Below are positions 27,008 through 36,321 of a stretch of DNA of 64,000 bases, piece by piece; the stretch's first letter is position 1; each line of letters starts with the position of its first letter. This DNA is from an uncultured Paracoccaceae bacterium (GTDB lineage Bacteria; Pseudomonadota; Alphaproteobacteria; Rhodobacterales; Rhodobacteraceae). The position numbers and the translations under genes were made by a program. The DNA is taken from positions 23,524 to 87,523 of the forward strand of contig CAJXSR010000015.1 of assembly GCA_913061275.1 (NCBI GenBank), read 5' to 3'. The notes below the pieces were generated by a model. It saw only the letters and a list, made by a program, of their open reading frames with translations. It was not told the DNA's origin and did no database searches.

Positions 27008-27880
27008 TTAGGTGAATTTTCGAAACAAGCGTGTCGTGTCGAATAAAGCGTCAAGGCGTTCAAAACGGGTTTGCGCATCGGGCCAGTTTTCTTCTTGTGT
27101 GGCCGCAACTAAGGCTTCCAGCAACATTAACGTGGCGACATTCGAATCCCATGCTGATGGTATTTCGCTCCAGCAATTAAACGTATGTGTGGCAACTTTG
27201 GCGACGGGTGATACCCATTGATCTGTCATCAGAATGATAATCACACCACGTGATGCGGCCAGTTCTGCCAAACGTAAAAGGTTGGTTTCATACCTGCGAA
27301 CATCAAATATGACCAACACATCATTCTTTTCCATATCCAACACGTAATGAGGCCATGTGGCAGATGAAGATGTCATATGCGTCATGCGGGGCCGGATCGC
27401 TTGCAGATGTGTGAAAGCGTATTCAGCTAAAGATCGGGTGATTCGGCCACCAACGATGTATAATTGTTGTTCCGAGCTTGACATTTGCTTTGCCGCTAGG
27501 TTGAAACTTTCTGCATCCACATGCGCAAAGGTCTGACGTAAATTGTGCATTACCGCATCGGCCAAGCGGTTTAGTATGTGCGACGCAGGGGCTTCAGCTG
27601 CCCAATTTTCACGCCTTTGTGTGGGGCCAGAAATTATCGCCTCTAGTTCATTTCGCAAAGCTTGGTGGAATTGTGGAAAGCCTTTAAATCCAAGCTTTTG
27701 AACCATACGTGCAACGGTAGGCGTTGAAACATCAGCCGTTGCTGCGACAATGGTAATAGATGCCAGACCCGCTGCTGGGTAATTCTCTAGAAGAGAGTTC
27801 GCAAGTTTGCGCTCGGATTGTGTTAATGTTTCGTAGCGATCACGGATTAATTCGCGGACCACAGGGGTTGATTTAGGCAA
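27008..27880 (-). CDS. MurR/RpiR-family transcriptional regulator
   Basis: 290 aa: an N-terminal HTH_6 domain (residues about 5-80, with DVSTPTVARMVQKLGFKGFPQFHQALR as recognition region) and a C-terminal SIS domain (residues about 115-260) that normally senses a phosphosugar or related ligand. It is divergent from the glutamine-synthetase-like gene over a 200-base gap that contains a good promoter, so it very probably controls that cluster. The ligand is unknown. Confidence 0.9.
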   Translation of the reverse strand: MPKSTPVVRELIRDRYETLTQSERKLANSLLENYPAAGLASITIVAATADVSTPTVARMVQKLGFKGFPQFHQALRNELEAIISGPTQRRENWAAEAPASHILNRLADAVMHNLRQTFAHVDAESFNLAAKQMSSSEQQLYIVGGRITRSLAEYAFTHLQAIRPRMTHMTSSSATWPHYVLDMEKNDVLVIFDVRRYETNLLRLAELAASRGVIIILMTDQWVSPVAKVATHTFNCWSEIPSAWDSNVATLMLLEALVAATQEENWPDAQTRFERLDALFDTTRLFRKFT

Positions 27881-27972
27881 AAGCTTATCCTGTTGTGGTT
27901 TTAGTTAATACTATGCGTTGAAGGTTATTTATACCAGCATACAATGTTTTATCATATATGTGTGAAAATATA

Positions 27973-28001
27973 TTGACAGCGTTGCAAATAGAGGAAAATA
28001 T
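27973..28001 (+). promoter_or_regulatory. Putative promoter of the GS-ALDH-ADH operon
   Basis: Consensus TTGACA (27973-27978), a 17-base spacer and AAATAT (27996-28001) within AT-rich DNA between the divergent regulator and the GS-like gene. Confidence 0.5.
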
Positions 28002-28083
28002 TTATACAATTCGGATGTGGATGTAGCGGGCAGTGCAACTGTCAACATAAAGACCACTTCTCAGCTAGAATAGGAACTTTGAC

Positions 28084-29445
28084 ATGCCAAACCAGATGAC
28101 TTTTGATGAATTAAAAAACCAAGTTACCAGTGGTAGTATAGATACCGTTTTGGTCTGTATTATTGACATGCAAGGTCGCCTGATGGGGAAACGCTTTGTT
28201 GCCCAGCATTTTGTAGACGGCGGTTGGGAAGAGACGCATTGCTGTAATTATCTGCTGGCTACTGATTTAGAGATGGCCACACCTGACGGATATGCTTCTA
28301 CAAGTTGGGAAAGCGGTTATGGTGATTATGTGATGAAGCCTGACATGGATACATTGCGCCCCGTGCCTTGGCTGGAAGGTACTGTGATGATCTTGTGTGA
28401 CGTGTTGGATCATAACACTCACAAACCGGTGCCACATTCGCCCCGTGCTGTGTTGAAAAAGCAAATAGCACGTCTTGCCGATATGGGGTTCGACCCGATG
28501 ATGGCAACCGAACTAGAGTTTTTCTTATTTGAGAAAAGCTTTGACGATATTCGTAAATCGGGCTTCCGCGACCTTGAGCCAATTAGCGGATACAATGAAG
28601 ATTACCACATCTTCCAGACCACTAAAGAAGAGCATGTGATGCGCCCAATCCGCAACTATCTATATGCTGCTGGCCTGCCGATTGAAGGCACCAAAGGTGA
28701 GGCTGAAGCAGGTCAAGAAGAGCTGAATATCAAATACGGTACTGCCATGGATACGGCAGATCACCATACGATCGCCAAACATGCGATCAAAGAAATCGCG
28801 TGGCAACAGGGCCATGCGGTAACGTTCCTGCCGAAATGGGATCATAATCGTGTTGGGTCTTCCTCACATGTGCATCAATCTTTATGGAAAGGCGGCAATC
28901 CTGCTTTTTATGATAAAGACGCCGAACTTGGTATGTCTGATCTGATGCGAACATATATGGGTGGTTTGCTGAAATATGCGCCTGACTACATGTATTTCTT
29001 AGCCCCTTACATCAACAGCTATAAACGGTTTTCCAAAGGCTCATTTGCCCCCACACGCACCATCTGGTCAGTAGATAACCGTACCGCAGGTTTCCGCCTG
29101 TGTGCGGCTGGTAGCAAAGCAGTACGGGTGGAATGCCGCATTCCAGGGTCAGACATGAACCCATACCTTGCAATGGCTGTGCAACTGGCAGCAGGCATCA
29201 AGGGTATTGAAGATCAAGAAAAGCTGGATCCGCCATCAGAGGGGGATGCTTATGCAGGTACAGGCGGCTTTATCCCGCAAAACCTGCGTGATGCCAAAGA
29301 TGCCCTGAAAGGATCGACAATGTTACGCGAAGCTTTGGGTGATGATGTGGTTGACCACTACACCCGTGCAGCAGAATGGGAGCTGGAAGAATTTGAAAAA
29401 GTCGTGACCGATTATGAAATTGCACGTGGATTTGAACGAGTTTAG
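28084..29445 (+). CDS. Glutamine synthetase family protein, probable gamma-glutamyl-amine ligase
   Basis: 453 aa member of the GS superfamily. Catalytic elements are present: ATELEFFLF near residue 141, GEAEAGQEELNIKYG near 206 (metal-binding Glu), GSSSHVHQSLW near 259, RTIWSVDNRTAGFR near 325 and RVECRIPGSDMNPYLA near 345. The protein is shorter at the C-terminus than GlnA (no adenylylation-loop signature) and is clustered with an aldehyde and an alcohol dehydrogenase, which points to ATP-dependent glutamylation of an amine or amino alcohol (as with PuuA, GlnA4, IpuC) rather than ammonia assimilation. AGGAA ribosome site. Confidence 0.85.
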   Translation: MPNQMTFDELKNQVTSGSIDTVLVCIIDMQGRLMGKRFVAQHFVDGGWEETHCCNYLLATDLEMATPDGYASTSWESGYGDYVMKPDMDTLRPVPWLEGTVMILCDVLDHNTHKPVPHSPRAVLKKQIARLADMGFDPMMATELEFFLFEKSFDDIRKSGFRDLEPISGYNEDYHIFQTTKEEHVMRPIRNYLYAAGLPIEGTKGEAEAGQEELNIKYGTAMDTADHHTIAKHAIKEIAWQQGHAVTFLPKWDHNRVGSSSHVHQSLWKGGNPAFYDKDAELGMSDLMRTYMGGLLKYAPDYMYFLAPYINSYKRFSKGSFAPTRTIWSVDNRTAGFRLCAAGSKAVRVECRIPGSDMNPYLAMAVQLAAGIKGIEDQEKLDPPSEGDAYAGTGGFIPQNLRDAKDALKGSTMLREALGDDVVDHYTRAAEWELEEFEKVVTDYEIARGFERV

Positions 29446-29462
29446 ATAACAAAACAGTAGTC

Positions 29463-29488
29463 GCACTGGTTTAGTGTCAGTGCTTTTT
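29463..29488 (+). terminator. Terminator/attenuator between the GS-like and ALDH genes
   Basis: GCACTG (29463-29468) pairs with CAGTGC (29478-29483) over nine bases and is followed by TTTTT. Short stem; partial termination is likely. Confidence 0.55.
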
Positions 29489-29527
29489 GCCTTTGAATGG
29501 CATATTTTTGGTTGACGCGAGGTTCTT

Positions 29528-30910
29528 ATGACCAAGATTTTGAAATGTATATCACCGATTGATGGTTCGGTTTACGCTGAACGGCCATGCCTTAGCATGC
29601 AAGAAGCGACAGATGCAGTCGCGCGGGCAAAAACCGCACAAAAAGAATGGGCGGCACGCCCTTTGAAACAGCGTATTGAATTGGTTATGGCAGGTGTTGC
29701 CCGTGTCGGTGAGATGGGGGATGAGGTTGTAACTGAGCTTGCCCATATGATGGGTCGCCCAACACGTTATGGCGGCGAGTTTGGCGGCTTTAATGAGCGC
29801 GCGTCACATATGGCAAAAATCGCTGAAGATACTTTGGAACCTATCTTGGTTGAAGAAAGTGATACTTTCAAACGGGTTATTAAACGTGAGCCGCATGGTG
29901 TTGTGCTGGTCGTTGCCCCTTGGAACTACCCATATATGACGGCGATCAACACAGTTGCGCCTGCTCTGATTGCAGGGAATGCTGTTGTTTTAAAACATGC
30001 AACGCAAACCTTGCTGGTTGGCGAGCGTATGGCGCAAGCATTTCATGAAGTGGGTATACCTGCGGATGTGTTTCAAAACGCATTTCTGGATCACGGAACT
30101 ACATCCGATCTGATTGCAGCAAATTTGTTTGGCTTTGTGAATTTCACGGGGTCTGTTGGTGGTGGTAAAGCAATGGAAATTGCAGCAGCTGGTACGTTTA
30201 CAGGTGTTGGTACTGAACTGGGTGGCAAAGACCCAGGCTATGTGATGGAAGATGCTGATCTGGATGCCGCTGTTGATACGCTTATTGATGGTGCGATGTT
30301 TAATGCAGGCCAATGCTGTTGTGGCATTGAACGCATTTACGTTCATGAAAGCCTGTACGATCAGTTTGTCGCCAAGGCGGTTGATATTGTGAATGGATAT
30401 AAACTGGGTAACCCATTGGATGCTGAAACTACTATGGGTCCAATGGCCAATGTGCGGTTTGCTTCCGAGGTTCGCGCCCAAATCGATGAAGCTTTGGCCG
30501 CAGGTGCTGTCGCACATATTGAAACAGCTGCCGAAGACGATGGCGGAGCCTATCTGACGCCGCAAATTCTTACAAACGTTACCCATGATATGCGTGTGAT
30601 GCGCGACGAAAGCTTTGGCCCTGTTGTTGGCATAATGAAAGTATCTTCAGATCAAGAGGCCGTTGCGTTGATGAATGACAGCGAGTTTGGTCTGACCGCA
30701 TCCCTTTGGACACAAAACGTGGAACGTGCCGAAGCTTTGGGTGCGCAAATTGAAACTGGCACTGTGTTTATGAACCGTGCTGATTATCTTGACCCTGGTC
30801 TATGCTGGACTGGCTGTAAAAATACAGGTCGTGGCGGCGCATTATCTGTTATCGGCTATCATAATTTAACCCATCCTAAATCGTATCATTTGAAAAAGGT
30901 GACATCATGA
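29528..30910 (+). CDS. NAD(P)-dependent aldehyde dehydrogenase
   Basis: 460 aa ALDH superfamily enzyme. PWNYPYMTAINTVAPALIAGNAVVLK begins near residue 131 (fold and Lys for cofactor), the general base is in GVGTELGGKDP (E230) and the catalytic cysteine in FNAGQCCCG (C264 by alignment to GQxC). The last four bases overlap the ADH start (ATGA). In context it would oxidise the gamma-glutamyl-amino-aldehyde made by the neighbouring ADH or by an oxidase. Confidence 0.93.
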   Translation: MTKILKCISPIDGSVYAERPCLSMQEATDAVARAKTAQKEWAARPLKQRIELVMAGVARVGEMGDEVVTELAHMMGRPTRYGGEFGGFNERASHMAKIAEDTLEPILVEESDTFKRVIKREPHGVVLVVAPWNYPYMTAINTVAPALIAGNAVVLKHATQTLLVGERMAQAFHEVGIPADVFQNAFLDHGTTSDLIAANLFGFVNFTGSVGGGKAMEIAAAGTFTGVGTELGGKDPGYVMEDADLDAAVDTLIDGAMFNAGQCCCGIERIYVHESLYDQFVAKAVDIVNGYKLGNPLDAETTMGPMANVRFASEVRAQIDEALAAGAVAHIETAAEDDGGAYLTPQILTNVTHDMRVMRDESFGPVVGIMKVSSDQEAVALMNDSEFGLTASLWTQNVERAEALGAQIETGTVFMNRADYLDPGLCWTGCKNTGRGGALSVIGYHNLTHPKSYHLKKVTS

Positions 30911-32052
30911 CCCTTGTAGGAAACTGGTCTTATCCGACCACTATAAAATTCGGCAATGGCCGTATTAAAGAATTGCCAGAGGCCTGCGCCGCTTCTGGAA
31001 TGAAAAATCCCTTGTTGGTTACTGACAAAGGGCTGGCCAGTTTACCGATTACTTCGGAAGCATTAGATATTCTAGATGCCGCTGGTTTGGGTCGTGGTCT
31101 GTTTTCTGAAGTTGACCCGAACCCGAATGAGCTAAACCTTGAAGCAGGTGTTGCCGCCTATAAGGCTGGTGGCCATGACGGGGTTATTGCATTTGGCGGT
31201 GGCTCTGGCTTGGATTTGGGTAAAATGGTTGCCTTTATGGCCAATCAAACCCGACCGATTTGGGATTACGAAGATGTGGGTGATTGGTGGACACGTGCAG
31301 ATGCAGATGCGATTGCGCCGATTATTGCGATACCAACCACGGCTGGAACAGGCTCAGAAGTGGGGCGAGCTAGCGTTATCACCAACTCTGTCACCCATGT
31401 GAAAAAAATCATCTTTCACCCCAAAGTGTTGCCCGCTGTGGTGATTTGTGACCCTGAACTGACTGTTGGAATGCCAAAATTCATCACAGCTGGTACAGGT
31501 CTTGATGCTTTTGCCCATTGTGTCGAAGCATTCAGCAGCCCACATTATCACCCGATGTCACAAGGTATGGCACTGGAAGGCATGCGGTTGGTTAAGGATA
31601 ATCTGCCACGCGCATATGCAGACGGCACTGACCTAGAAGCACGGGCCCATATGATGTCGGCAGCGGCAATGGGTGCGACTGCATTTCAAAAGGGTTTGGG
31701 GGCAATTCACGCACTTAGCCATCCAATCGGGGCGGTATACAATACGCATCATGGTACCACCAATGCGGTTTGTATGCCTGCGGTTCTGGCGTTTAACGCA
31801 CCTGCCATCGAAGAGCGGTTCGATATGGTTTCTGCCTACTTGGGTATCTCTGGCGGCTTCAAGGGGTTTTGTGATTTCGTTCAAACATTTAATGACGACA
31901 TGGGCATTCCACGCACATTATCCGATCTTGGGGTTGGAACCGATAAGATAGATGAGCTGACAAAAATGGCGTTGAATGACCCAAGTTGCGGCGGCAATCC
32001 GATTGAATTAACCGCTGAAAATACGAAACAGTTGTTTATAGATTGTATCTAA
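30907..32052 (+). CDS. Iron-containing alcohol dehydrogenase
   Basis: Group III (Fe-dependent) alcohol dehydrogenase, 381 aa. Cofactor motif GGGSGLDLGKM near residue 96, TTAGTGSEV near 143, metal ligands in GTGLDAFAHCVEAF near 197 and HALSHPIGAVYNTHHG near 266. It is translationally coupled to the ALDH gene. Alcohol to aldehyde to acid oxidation by this pair would process an amino alcohol after glutamylation. Confidence 0.93.
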   Translation: MTLVGNWSYPTTIKFGNGRIKELPEACAASGMKNPLLVTDKGLASLPITSEALDILDAAGLGRGLFSEVDPNPNELNLEAGVAAYKAGGHDGVIAFGGGSGLDLGKMVAFMANQTRPIWDYEDVGDWWTRADADAIAPIIAIPTTAGTGSEVGRASVITNSVTHVKKIIFHPKVLPAVVICDPELTVGMPKFITAGTGLDAFAHCVEAFSSPHYHPMSQGMALEGMRLVKDNLPRAYADGTDLEARAHMMSAAAMGATAFQKGLGAIHALSHPIGAVYNTHHGTTNAVCMPAVLAFNAPAIEERFDMVSAYLGISGGFKGFCDFVQTFNDDMGIPRTLSDLGVGTDKIDELTKMALNDPSCGGNPIELTAENTKQLFIDCI

Positions 32053-32058
32053 CCGAAT

Positions 32059-32082
32059 ATAGGGCACCCATTGGGTGCCCTA
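32059..32082. terminator. Bidirectional hairpin at the ADH / hydrolase convergence
   Basis: TAGGGCACCC (32060-32069) pairs with GGGTGCCCTA (32073-32082). It lies between convergent genes and includes the stop codon of the minus-strand hydrolase. No T-run, but its position suits termination on both strands. Confidence 0.65.
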
Positions 32083-32871
32083 ATCTAACAGGGTAGCCAC
32101 CATAGCAGAATTTGGGTTTTTTAGCCCGTCGATTACATCAAAATGATGTTTTTTATCCTCTATAATCAAAGCGGTACCATCCCATACTTGCGGCATTATT
32201 TTGCTTTGATTAATGAACTCTGGCCGTTCATCCCCCCCAACCCAACATGTTACTCTGGCTGAATTGATCGGTGTACTTAAGTACGGGCTTTCACTGATTG
32301 CCTCATCTTCAGATAAACGTAGGGTTTCGTTCATCTTGGTTTTCAGCAAATTGCGTAGATCATGAACACCGCTAATAGATACTGTGTTTTCAATTCGGTT
32401 TTGAATAGTAGCAGGTAAGGGGCTGTTTTTACAAAGCATCCTTGTTGCCAAATGCCCGCCTGCAGAGTGACCAATAATACGGATGGGGCCGTCAAACTTG
32501 TGGGCAACATATTTGATGGCTTCAGAAATTTGATTTGTTATTTCACTGATACGTGCGCTTGGGGCAAGGGTGTAAGAAGGAATTGCAACAGCCCAATTAT
32601 GTGCAAGCGGCCCATGTGCAAGATCAGAAAAATACGACCGATCCAGTCGCATCCAATACCCGCCATGAATGAAGATAACCACGCCTTTAGGGGGCGTATC
32701 AGGCCAAAATACATCTAGGCATTCGCGTGGTGAAGGGCCATATGGCAAATCTAGATCATGCACCACACCACTATTTTGATATGCGCGTGCGCGTGCGGCC
32801 CAAGTATCAAAATATGCCAGCGCGTTCTTGACGTGGCCTACATTATCAAAAGCGTCATCCCAGTCAGTCAT
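32080..32871 (-). CDS. Alpha/beta hydrolase, formamidase/esterase type
   Basis: 263 aa. Oxyanion motif HGGYW near residue 69 and nucleophile GHSAGG near 133 place it with HSL/kynurenine-formamidase-like esterases; the C-terminal HHFDVIDGL supplies the likely catalytic His, with DERPE as candidate acid. No signal peptide, so cytosolic. Substrate unknown; an amide or ester in the adjacent GS-ALDH-ADH pathway, for instance a gamma-glutamyl amide, is a speculative possibility. Confidence 0.83.
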   Translation of the reverse strand: MTDWDDAFDNVGHVKNALAYFDTWAARARAYQNSGVVHDLDLPYGPSPRECLDVFWPDTPPKGVVIFIHGGYWMRLDRSYFSDLAHGPLAHNWAVAIPSYTLAPSARISEITNQISEAIKYVAHKFDGPIRIIGHSAGGHLATRMLCKNSPLPATIQNRIENTVSISGVHDLRNLLKTKMNETLRLSEDEAISESPYLSTPINSARVTCWVGGDERPEFINQSKIMPQVWDGTALIIEDKKHHFDVIDGLKNPNSAMVATLLD

Positions 32872-33046
32872 TTCTTTGGTTTACCCTTCAGTGTAGATTT
32901 AGAATGGCTGATCTTTTGACTAATTTCAAATAATCATATGGTATCTATTATGTGATATATGGATAGTGTTGAAAACATAGGTTGCGCCGAACTGCTTAGG
33001 CTTTAGGCTGACTAATAATTGACCATGAGAGTTACAGGAGAATGTC

Positions 33047-33283
33047 ATGAACGTTATATTTGTACAGTTAAGGTGCAAACCGGGAAGTGCATACAAAGTT
33101 GCTGACGCACTTTATGAGCTTGAGATCGTTTCACAACTATTTTCCACAAGTGGCGATTGGGATTTGTTGGCGCAGATTTATCCGCCAAAGGATGTGGATG
33201 TTGGCAAATGGGTTAATGATAATGTTCTAACGATCGACGGGATAGAGCGATCACTTACAACCCTGACTTTCAAAGCATTCTAG
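33047..33283 (+). CDS. Stand-alone Lrp/AsnC ligand-binding (RAM) domain protein
   Basis: 78 aa, only the RAM sensor domain of Lrp/AsnC regulators (VQLRCKPGSAYKVADAL, FSTSGDWDLLAQI, IDGIERSLTTLTFKAF); there is no DNA-binding helix. AGGAGA precedes the ATG. Such small proteins can form rings and bind amino acids or metabolites. It lies 117 bases before tctC, where a response regulator would often be. Confidence 0.85.
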   Translation: MNVIFVQLRCKPGSAYKVADALYELEIVSQLFSTSGDWDLLAQIYPPKDVDVGKWVNDNVLTIDGIERSLTTLTFKAF

Positions 33284-33400
33284 GGTCTGTCGTCTCTAAG
33301 GCAAAGACACTTACTCAGATCAGTATTGCAATTTAACGAAAGTTAAGCGTTACTTGTCGTTTATGCTGGGTATTTCCTGCATATAACTTGGGAGAAAGAA

Positions 33401-34369
33401 ATGACACATCACTTTTTCAAAGCATTCGTTATGGGTGCTGTACTAACTATTAGCGCGCCTACATCTGTAATAGCTGCGGAATGTATCGCACCTGCGAACC
33501 CTGGTGGGGGATGGGATTTCACGTGCCGCCAAATTGGTAAAATCATGTATGAAATAGGGGCAGTTGATAAACCTATTCAAGTAACAAATATGGCAGGCGG
33601 TGGTGGCGGTCTTGCTTATGGTCATGTTGTGAATGAACGCGACACGGATGCTGATTTAATTGTAGCAGCATCTTCGGCTACATCCACAAGACTTGCGCAA
33701 AACGCCTATGCGGGGATGACCGCAGATCAGGTACGTTTTGTGGGGGCAATCGGTGCTGATCCAGGCGTTATTGTTGTGGCGGCCGACAGCCCTTTTAAAA
33801 CCCTTGGTGATATGGTTGATGCGATCAAAGCAAACCCAGGTTCCGTTGCTTTTGCAGGCGGTTCGGCGGTTGGCGGATTTGACCATCTTAAGCCGTTGAT
33901 GATATTACAGCGCGGCGGTTTTACCGATATTACGAAAGTAAAGTATATCGGTCTTGACGGCGGGGCTGATGCCATCACGCAAACAGTTGGCGGTTTTACA
34001 CAAGTAATGACGGGCGACATGTCAGAGATTGTTGGCTTTTTGAAAGCTGGTGAAATTCGGGTTTTGGCAGTTCTTACAGATGAGCGTGTGCCGGGATTTG
34101 AAAAAATACCAACCGCAAAAGAGCAAGGGTTTGATGTTGTAGCTGTAAATTGGCGTGGTCTGTATGTACCTAAAGGCGTTAGCGATGATACATTCAATGA
34201 GTGGGCATCAAAGCTGCAACAAGTCGCTGATAGCGATGCTTGGAAAGAAGCGATGGTTGCAAACGGCTTAGCCCCGTTTACCAAAGTTGGTGGTGATTTC
34301 CAGTCATATGTTGATGGGCTGGTTACAGAAATTCGCCAGTTATCAAAAGACATAGGGGTTATTCAATAA
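33401..34369 (+). CDS. tctC: Tripartite tricarboxylate transporter, binding protein TctC
   Basis: Periplasmic receptor of a TTT importer, 322 aa. Sec signal at residues 1-26 (cleavage near VIAAE). Family features: PANPGGGWDFTCRQIGK, NMAGGGGGLAYGHVV, VAASSATSTRLAQN, and the C-terminal lobe with ITQTVGGFTQVMTGD and VAVNWRGLYVPKG. Ligands of the family are carboxylates, but not predictable. tctB starts in its stop codon (TAATG). Confidence 0.93.
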   Translation: MTHHFFKAFVMGAVLTISAPTSVIAAECIAPANPGGGWDFTCRQIGKIMYEIGAVDKPIQVTNMAGGGGGLAYGHVVNERDTDADLIVAASSATSTRLAQNAYAGMTADQVRFVGAIGADPGVIVVAADSPFKTLGDMVDAIKANPGSVAFAGGSAVGGFDHLKPLMILQRGGFTDITKVKYIGLDGGADAITQTVGGFTQVMTGDMSEIVGFLKAGEIRVLAVLTDERVPGFEKIPTAKEQGFDVVAVNWRGLYVPKGVSDDTFNEWASKLQQVADSDAWKEAMVANGLAPFTKVGGDFQSYVDGLVTEIRQLSKDIGVIQ

Positions 34370-34809
34370 TGCCCAGTGATCGGATCTTTGGTCTGGTCGC
34401 ACTTATGACGGCGCTTGCGTTCATCGCAAGTGCCACACAAATCCAGACAAGCTTTTTATCAGACCCAGTTGGGCCGAAAATGTTTCCCATTCTGATAGGT
34501 GTGGTGGCTGTCATTGGCAGTCTTAGTCTTATTTTACGCCCAGACCCGAATCCAGATTGGCCCGCAATGCGCAGCTTTATGGCCTTGCTTGTTGCTGTTG
34601 TGGTTTTGATTGGGTACGCATTTGCGCTAAAACCTTTTGGCTTTTTGATCCCAACCGCAATAACGGCTGGTATATTAAGTTACCAAATATCCCCAAAGAT
34701 AAATGCGGCAATGATGTCGGGTCTTGGCCTGTCAGTTGGATTGTTTGGGCTGTTTAAGTTTGCTTTAGGTCTTGGGCTGGTAGCATTTCCCAGATTTCTG
34801 ACAGGGTAG
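34369..34809 (+). CDS. tctB: Tripartite tricarboxylate transporter, small membrane subunit TctB
   Basis: 146 aa with four membrane helices, the usual TctB plan. The motif SFLSDPVGPKMFPILIGVVAV near residue 28 fits the family. Lies between tctC (1-base overlap) and tctA (6-base gap). Confidence 0.9.
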   Translation: MPSDRIFGLVALMTALAFIASATQIQTSFLSDPVGPKMFPILIGVVAVIGSLSLILRPDPNPDWPAMRSFMALLVAVVVLIGYAFALKPFGFLIPTAITAGILSYQISPKINAAMMSGLGLSVGLFGLFKFALGLGLVAFPRFLTG

Positions 34810-34815
34810 AGGCGT

Positions 34816-36321
34816 ATGGAAATTATTGATAATCTGGCATTAGGATTTAGCATAGCCCTTTCACCCTACACATTAATGCTCGCAGTAATCGGGTGCTTTT
34901 TAGGGACAATCATCGGGGCCTTACCAGGCTTAGGCCCATCAAACGGTGTGGCGATCTTAATCCCTTTGACTTTCACACTAGGGTTGGATGCAACTTCTGC
35001 ATTGGTATTGATGACTTCGGTTTATTATGGTGCGATGTATGGCGGGCGCATTTCGTCTATTTTGTTGAACATACCAGGTGATGAACCTGCGTTAATGACC
35101 ACGTTGGATGGCTATCCTATGGCAAAGGCGGGGCGTGGGGGTGATGCACTTGTATTATCGGGTGTTGCGTCTTTTGTAGGGGCTTTTTTGGCAACTATCG
35201 GATTGATGTTACTGGCACCAATGCTGGCGCGGGTGGCTTATTTGTTTGGCCCTGCTGAGTATTTTGCACTTTATATGCTGGCGTTTTGTACTTTGGGCGG
35301 GATGGCGTCGAATAATCAGGCAAAGGCTGCGATTGCATCTTGTATCGGGCTGGGTATTGCAATGATCGGTGTCGATAACAGCTCTGGTTTGCCACGCCTT
35401 ACAGGGGGCAATCTGCACCTGATGGACGGGGTTGATTTTTTGGTGGCGATTGTCGGGCTATTTGCAATTTCTGAGGTTTTCTTTTTTATTGAAAGCCATG
35501 GAAAAGGATCATCCATTGGTATTAAGCTCGAAAAAGTAACGATACCGTGGAAAGATATTTATGAAACTAAATGGACGATGTTACGTGCCAGTGGTATCGG
35601 GTTTATTGCAGGTATTTTGCCTGGTGCCGGTGCCTCTTTAGGTAGCTTTTTGGCCTATATGAGCGAAAAGTCTATTGCGGGTGAAAAAGGCGGTTTTGGA
35701 ACGGGTGTTCCCAAAGGGGTTGCGGCACCAGAAGCTGGAAATAATGCCGCTGCAGGGGGGGCTTTAGTGCCCATGCTTACATTAGGTGTTCCAGGGTCAG
35801 GTACGACAGCAGTTTTATTGGCCTTACTAATGACCTTGAATATAACCCCGGGCCCGACATTGTTTACCGACAGACCAGAGGTGGTTTGGGGGCTAATTGC
35901 ATCATTACTGATCGCCAATGTGGTTTTGTTGTTGATGAACGTGCCGATGGTCAAAATATTTGTGCGTATTTTACAAGTTCCAGCGTGGATACTGTTGCCA
36001 GGTGTGACGATGGTTTCTTTTGTTGGTATTTATTCTTTGTCGGGTAGCTATTTTGACTTGGTTCTAATGGTAGGGTTTGGGGCATTAGGGTATGTCTTGC
36101 GCAAACTAGATATACCAACAGTACCTGTAATTTTGGGCATTTTGTTAGGCGGTCATATGGAAGATGCACTGCGGCGGGCAATGGTATTATCTGATGGAGA
36201 TGTTGCATATCTGGTGTCATCACCCATAGCGATTGTATTATGGGTGGCCGCGATCCTTGGGTTTGTTGCACCAATGATGTTGCGAAAATTTTTAGAAAAA
36301 CCACAACGGGTAACGGACTAG
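34816..36321 (+). CDS. tctA: Tripartite tricarboxylate transporter, large membrane subunit TctA
   Basis: 501 aa, about 11-12 helices. Signatures GTIIGALPGLGPSNGVAILIPLTF near residue 30, YYGAMYGGRISSILLNIPGDE near 69 and GILPGAGASLGSFLAYMSEK near 264 are characteristic. Its TAG stop forms a CTAG palindrome with the stop of the convergent deacetylase gene. Confidence 0.95.
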   Translation: MEIIDNLALGFSIALSPYTLMLAVIGCFLGTIIGALPGLGPSNGVAILIPLTFTLGLDATSALVLMTSVYYGAMYGGRISSILLNIPGDEPALMTTLDGYPMAKAGRGGDALVLSGVASFVGAFLATIGLMLLAPMLARVAYLFGPAEYFALYMLAFCTLGGMASNNQAKAAIASCIGLGIAMIGVDNSSGLPRLTGGNLHLMDGVDFLVAIVGLFAISEVFFFIESHGKGSSIGIKLEKVTIPWKDIYETKWTMLRASGIGFIAGILPGAGASLGSFLAYMSEKSIAGEKGGFGTGVPKGVAAPEAGNNAAAGGALVPMLTLGVPGSGTTAVLLALLMTLNITPGPTLFTDRPEVVWGLIASLLIANVVLLLMNVPMVKIFVRILQVPAWILLPGVTMVSFVGIYSLSGSYFDLVLMVGFGALGYVLRKLDIPTVPVILGILLGGHMEDALRRAMVLSDGDVAYLVSSPIAIVLWVAAILGFVAPMMLRKFLEKPQRVTD

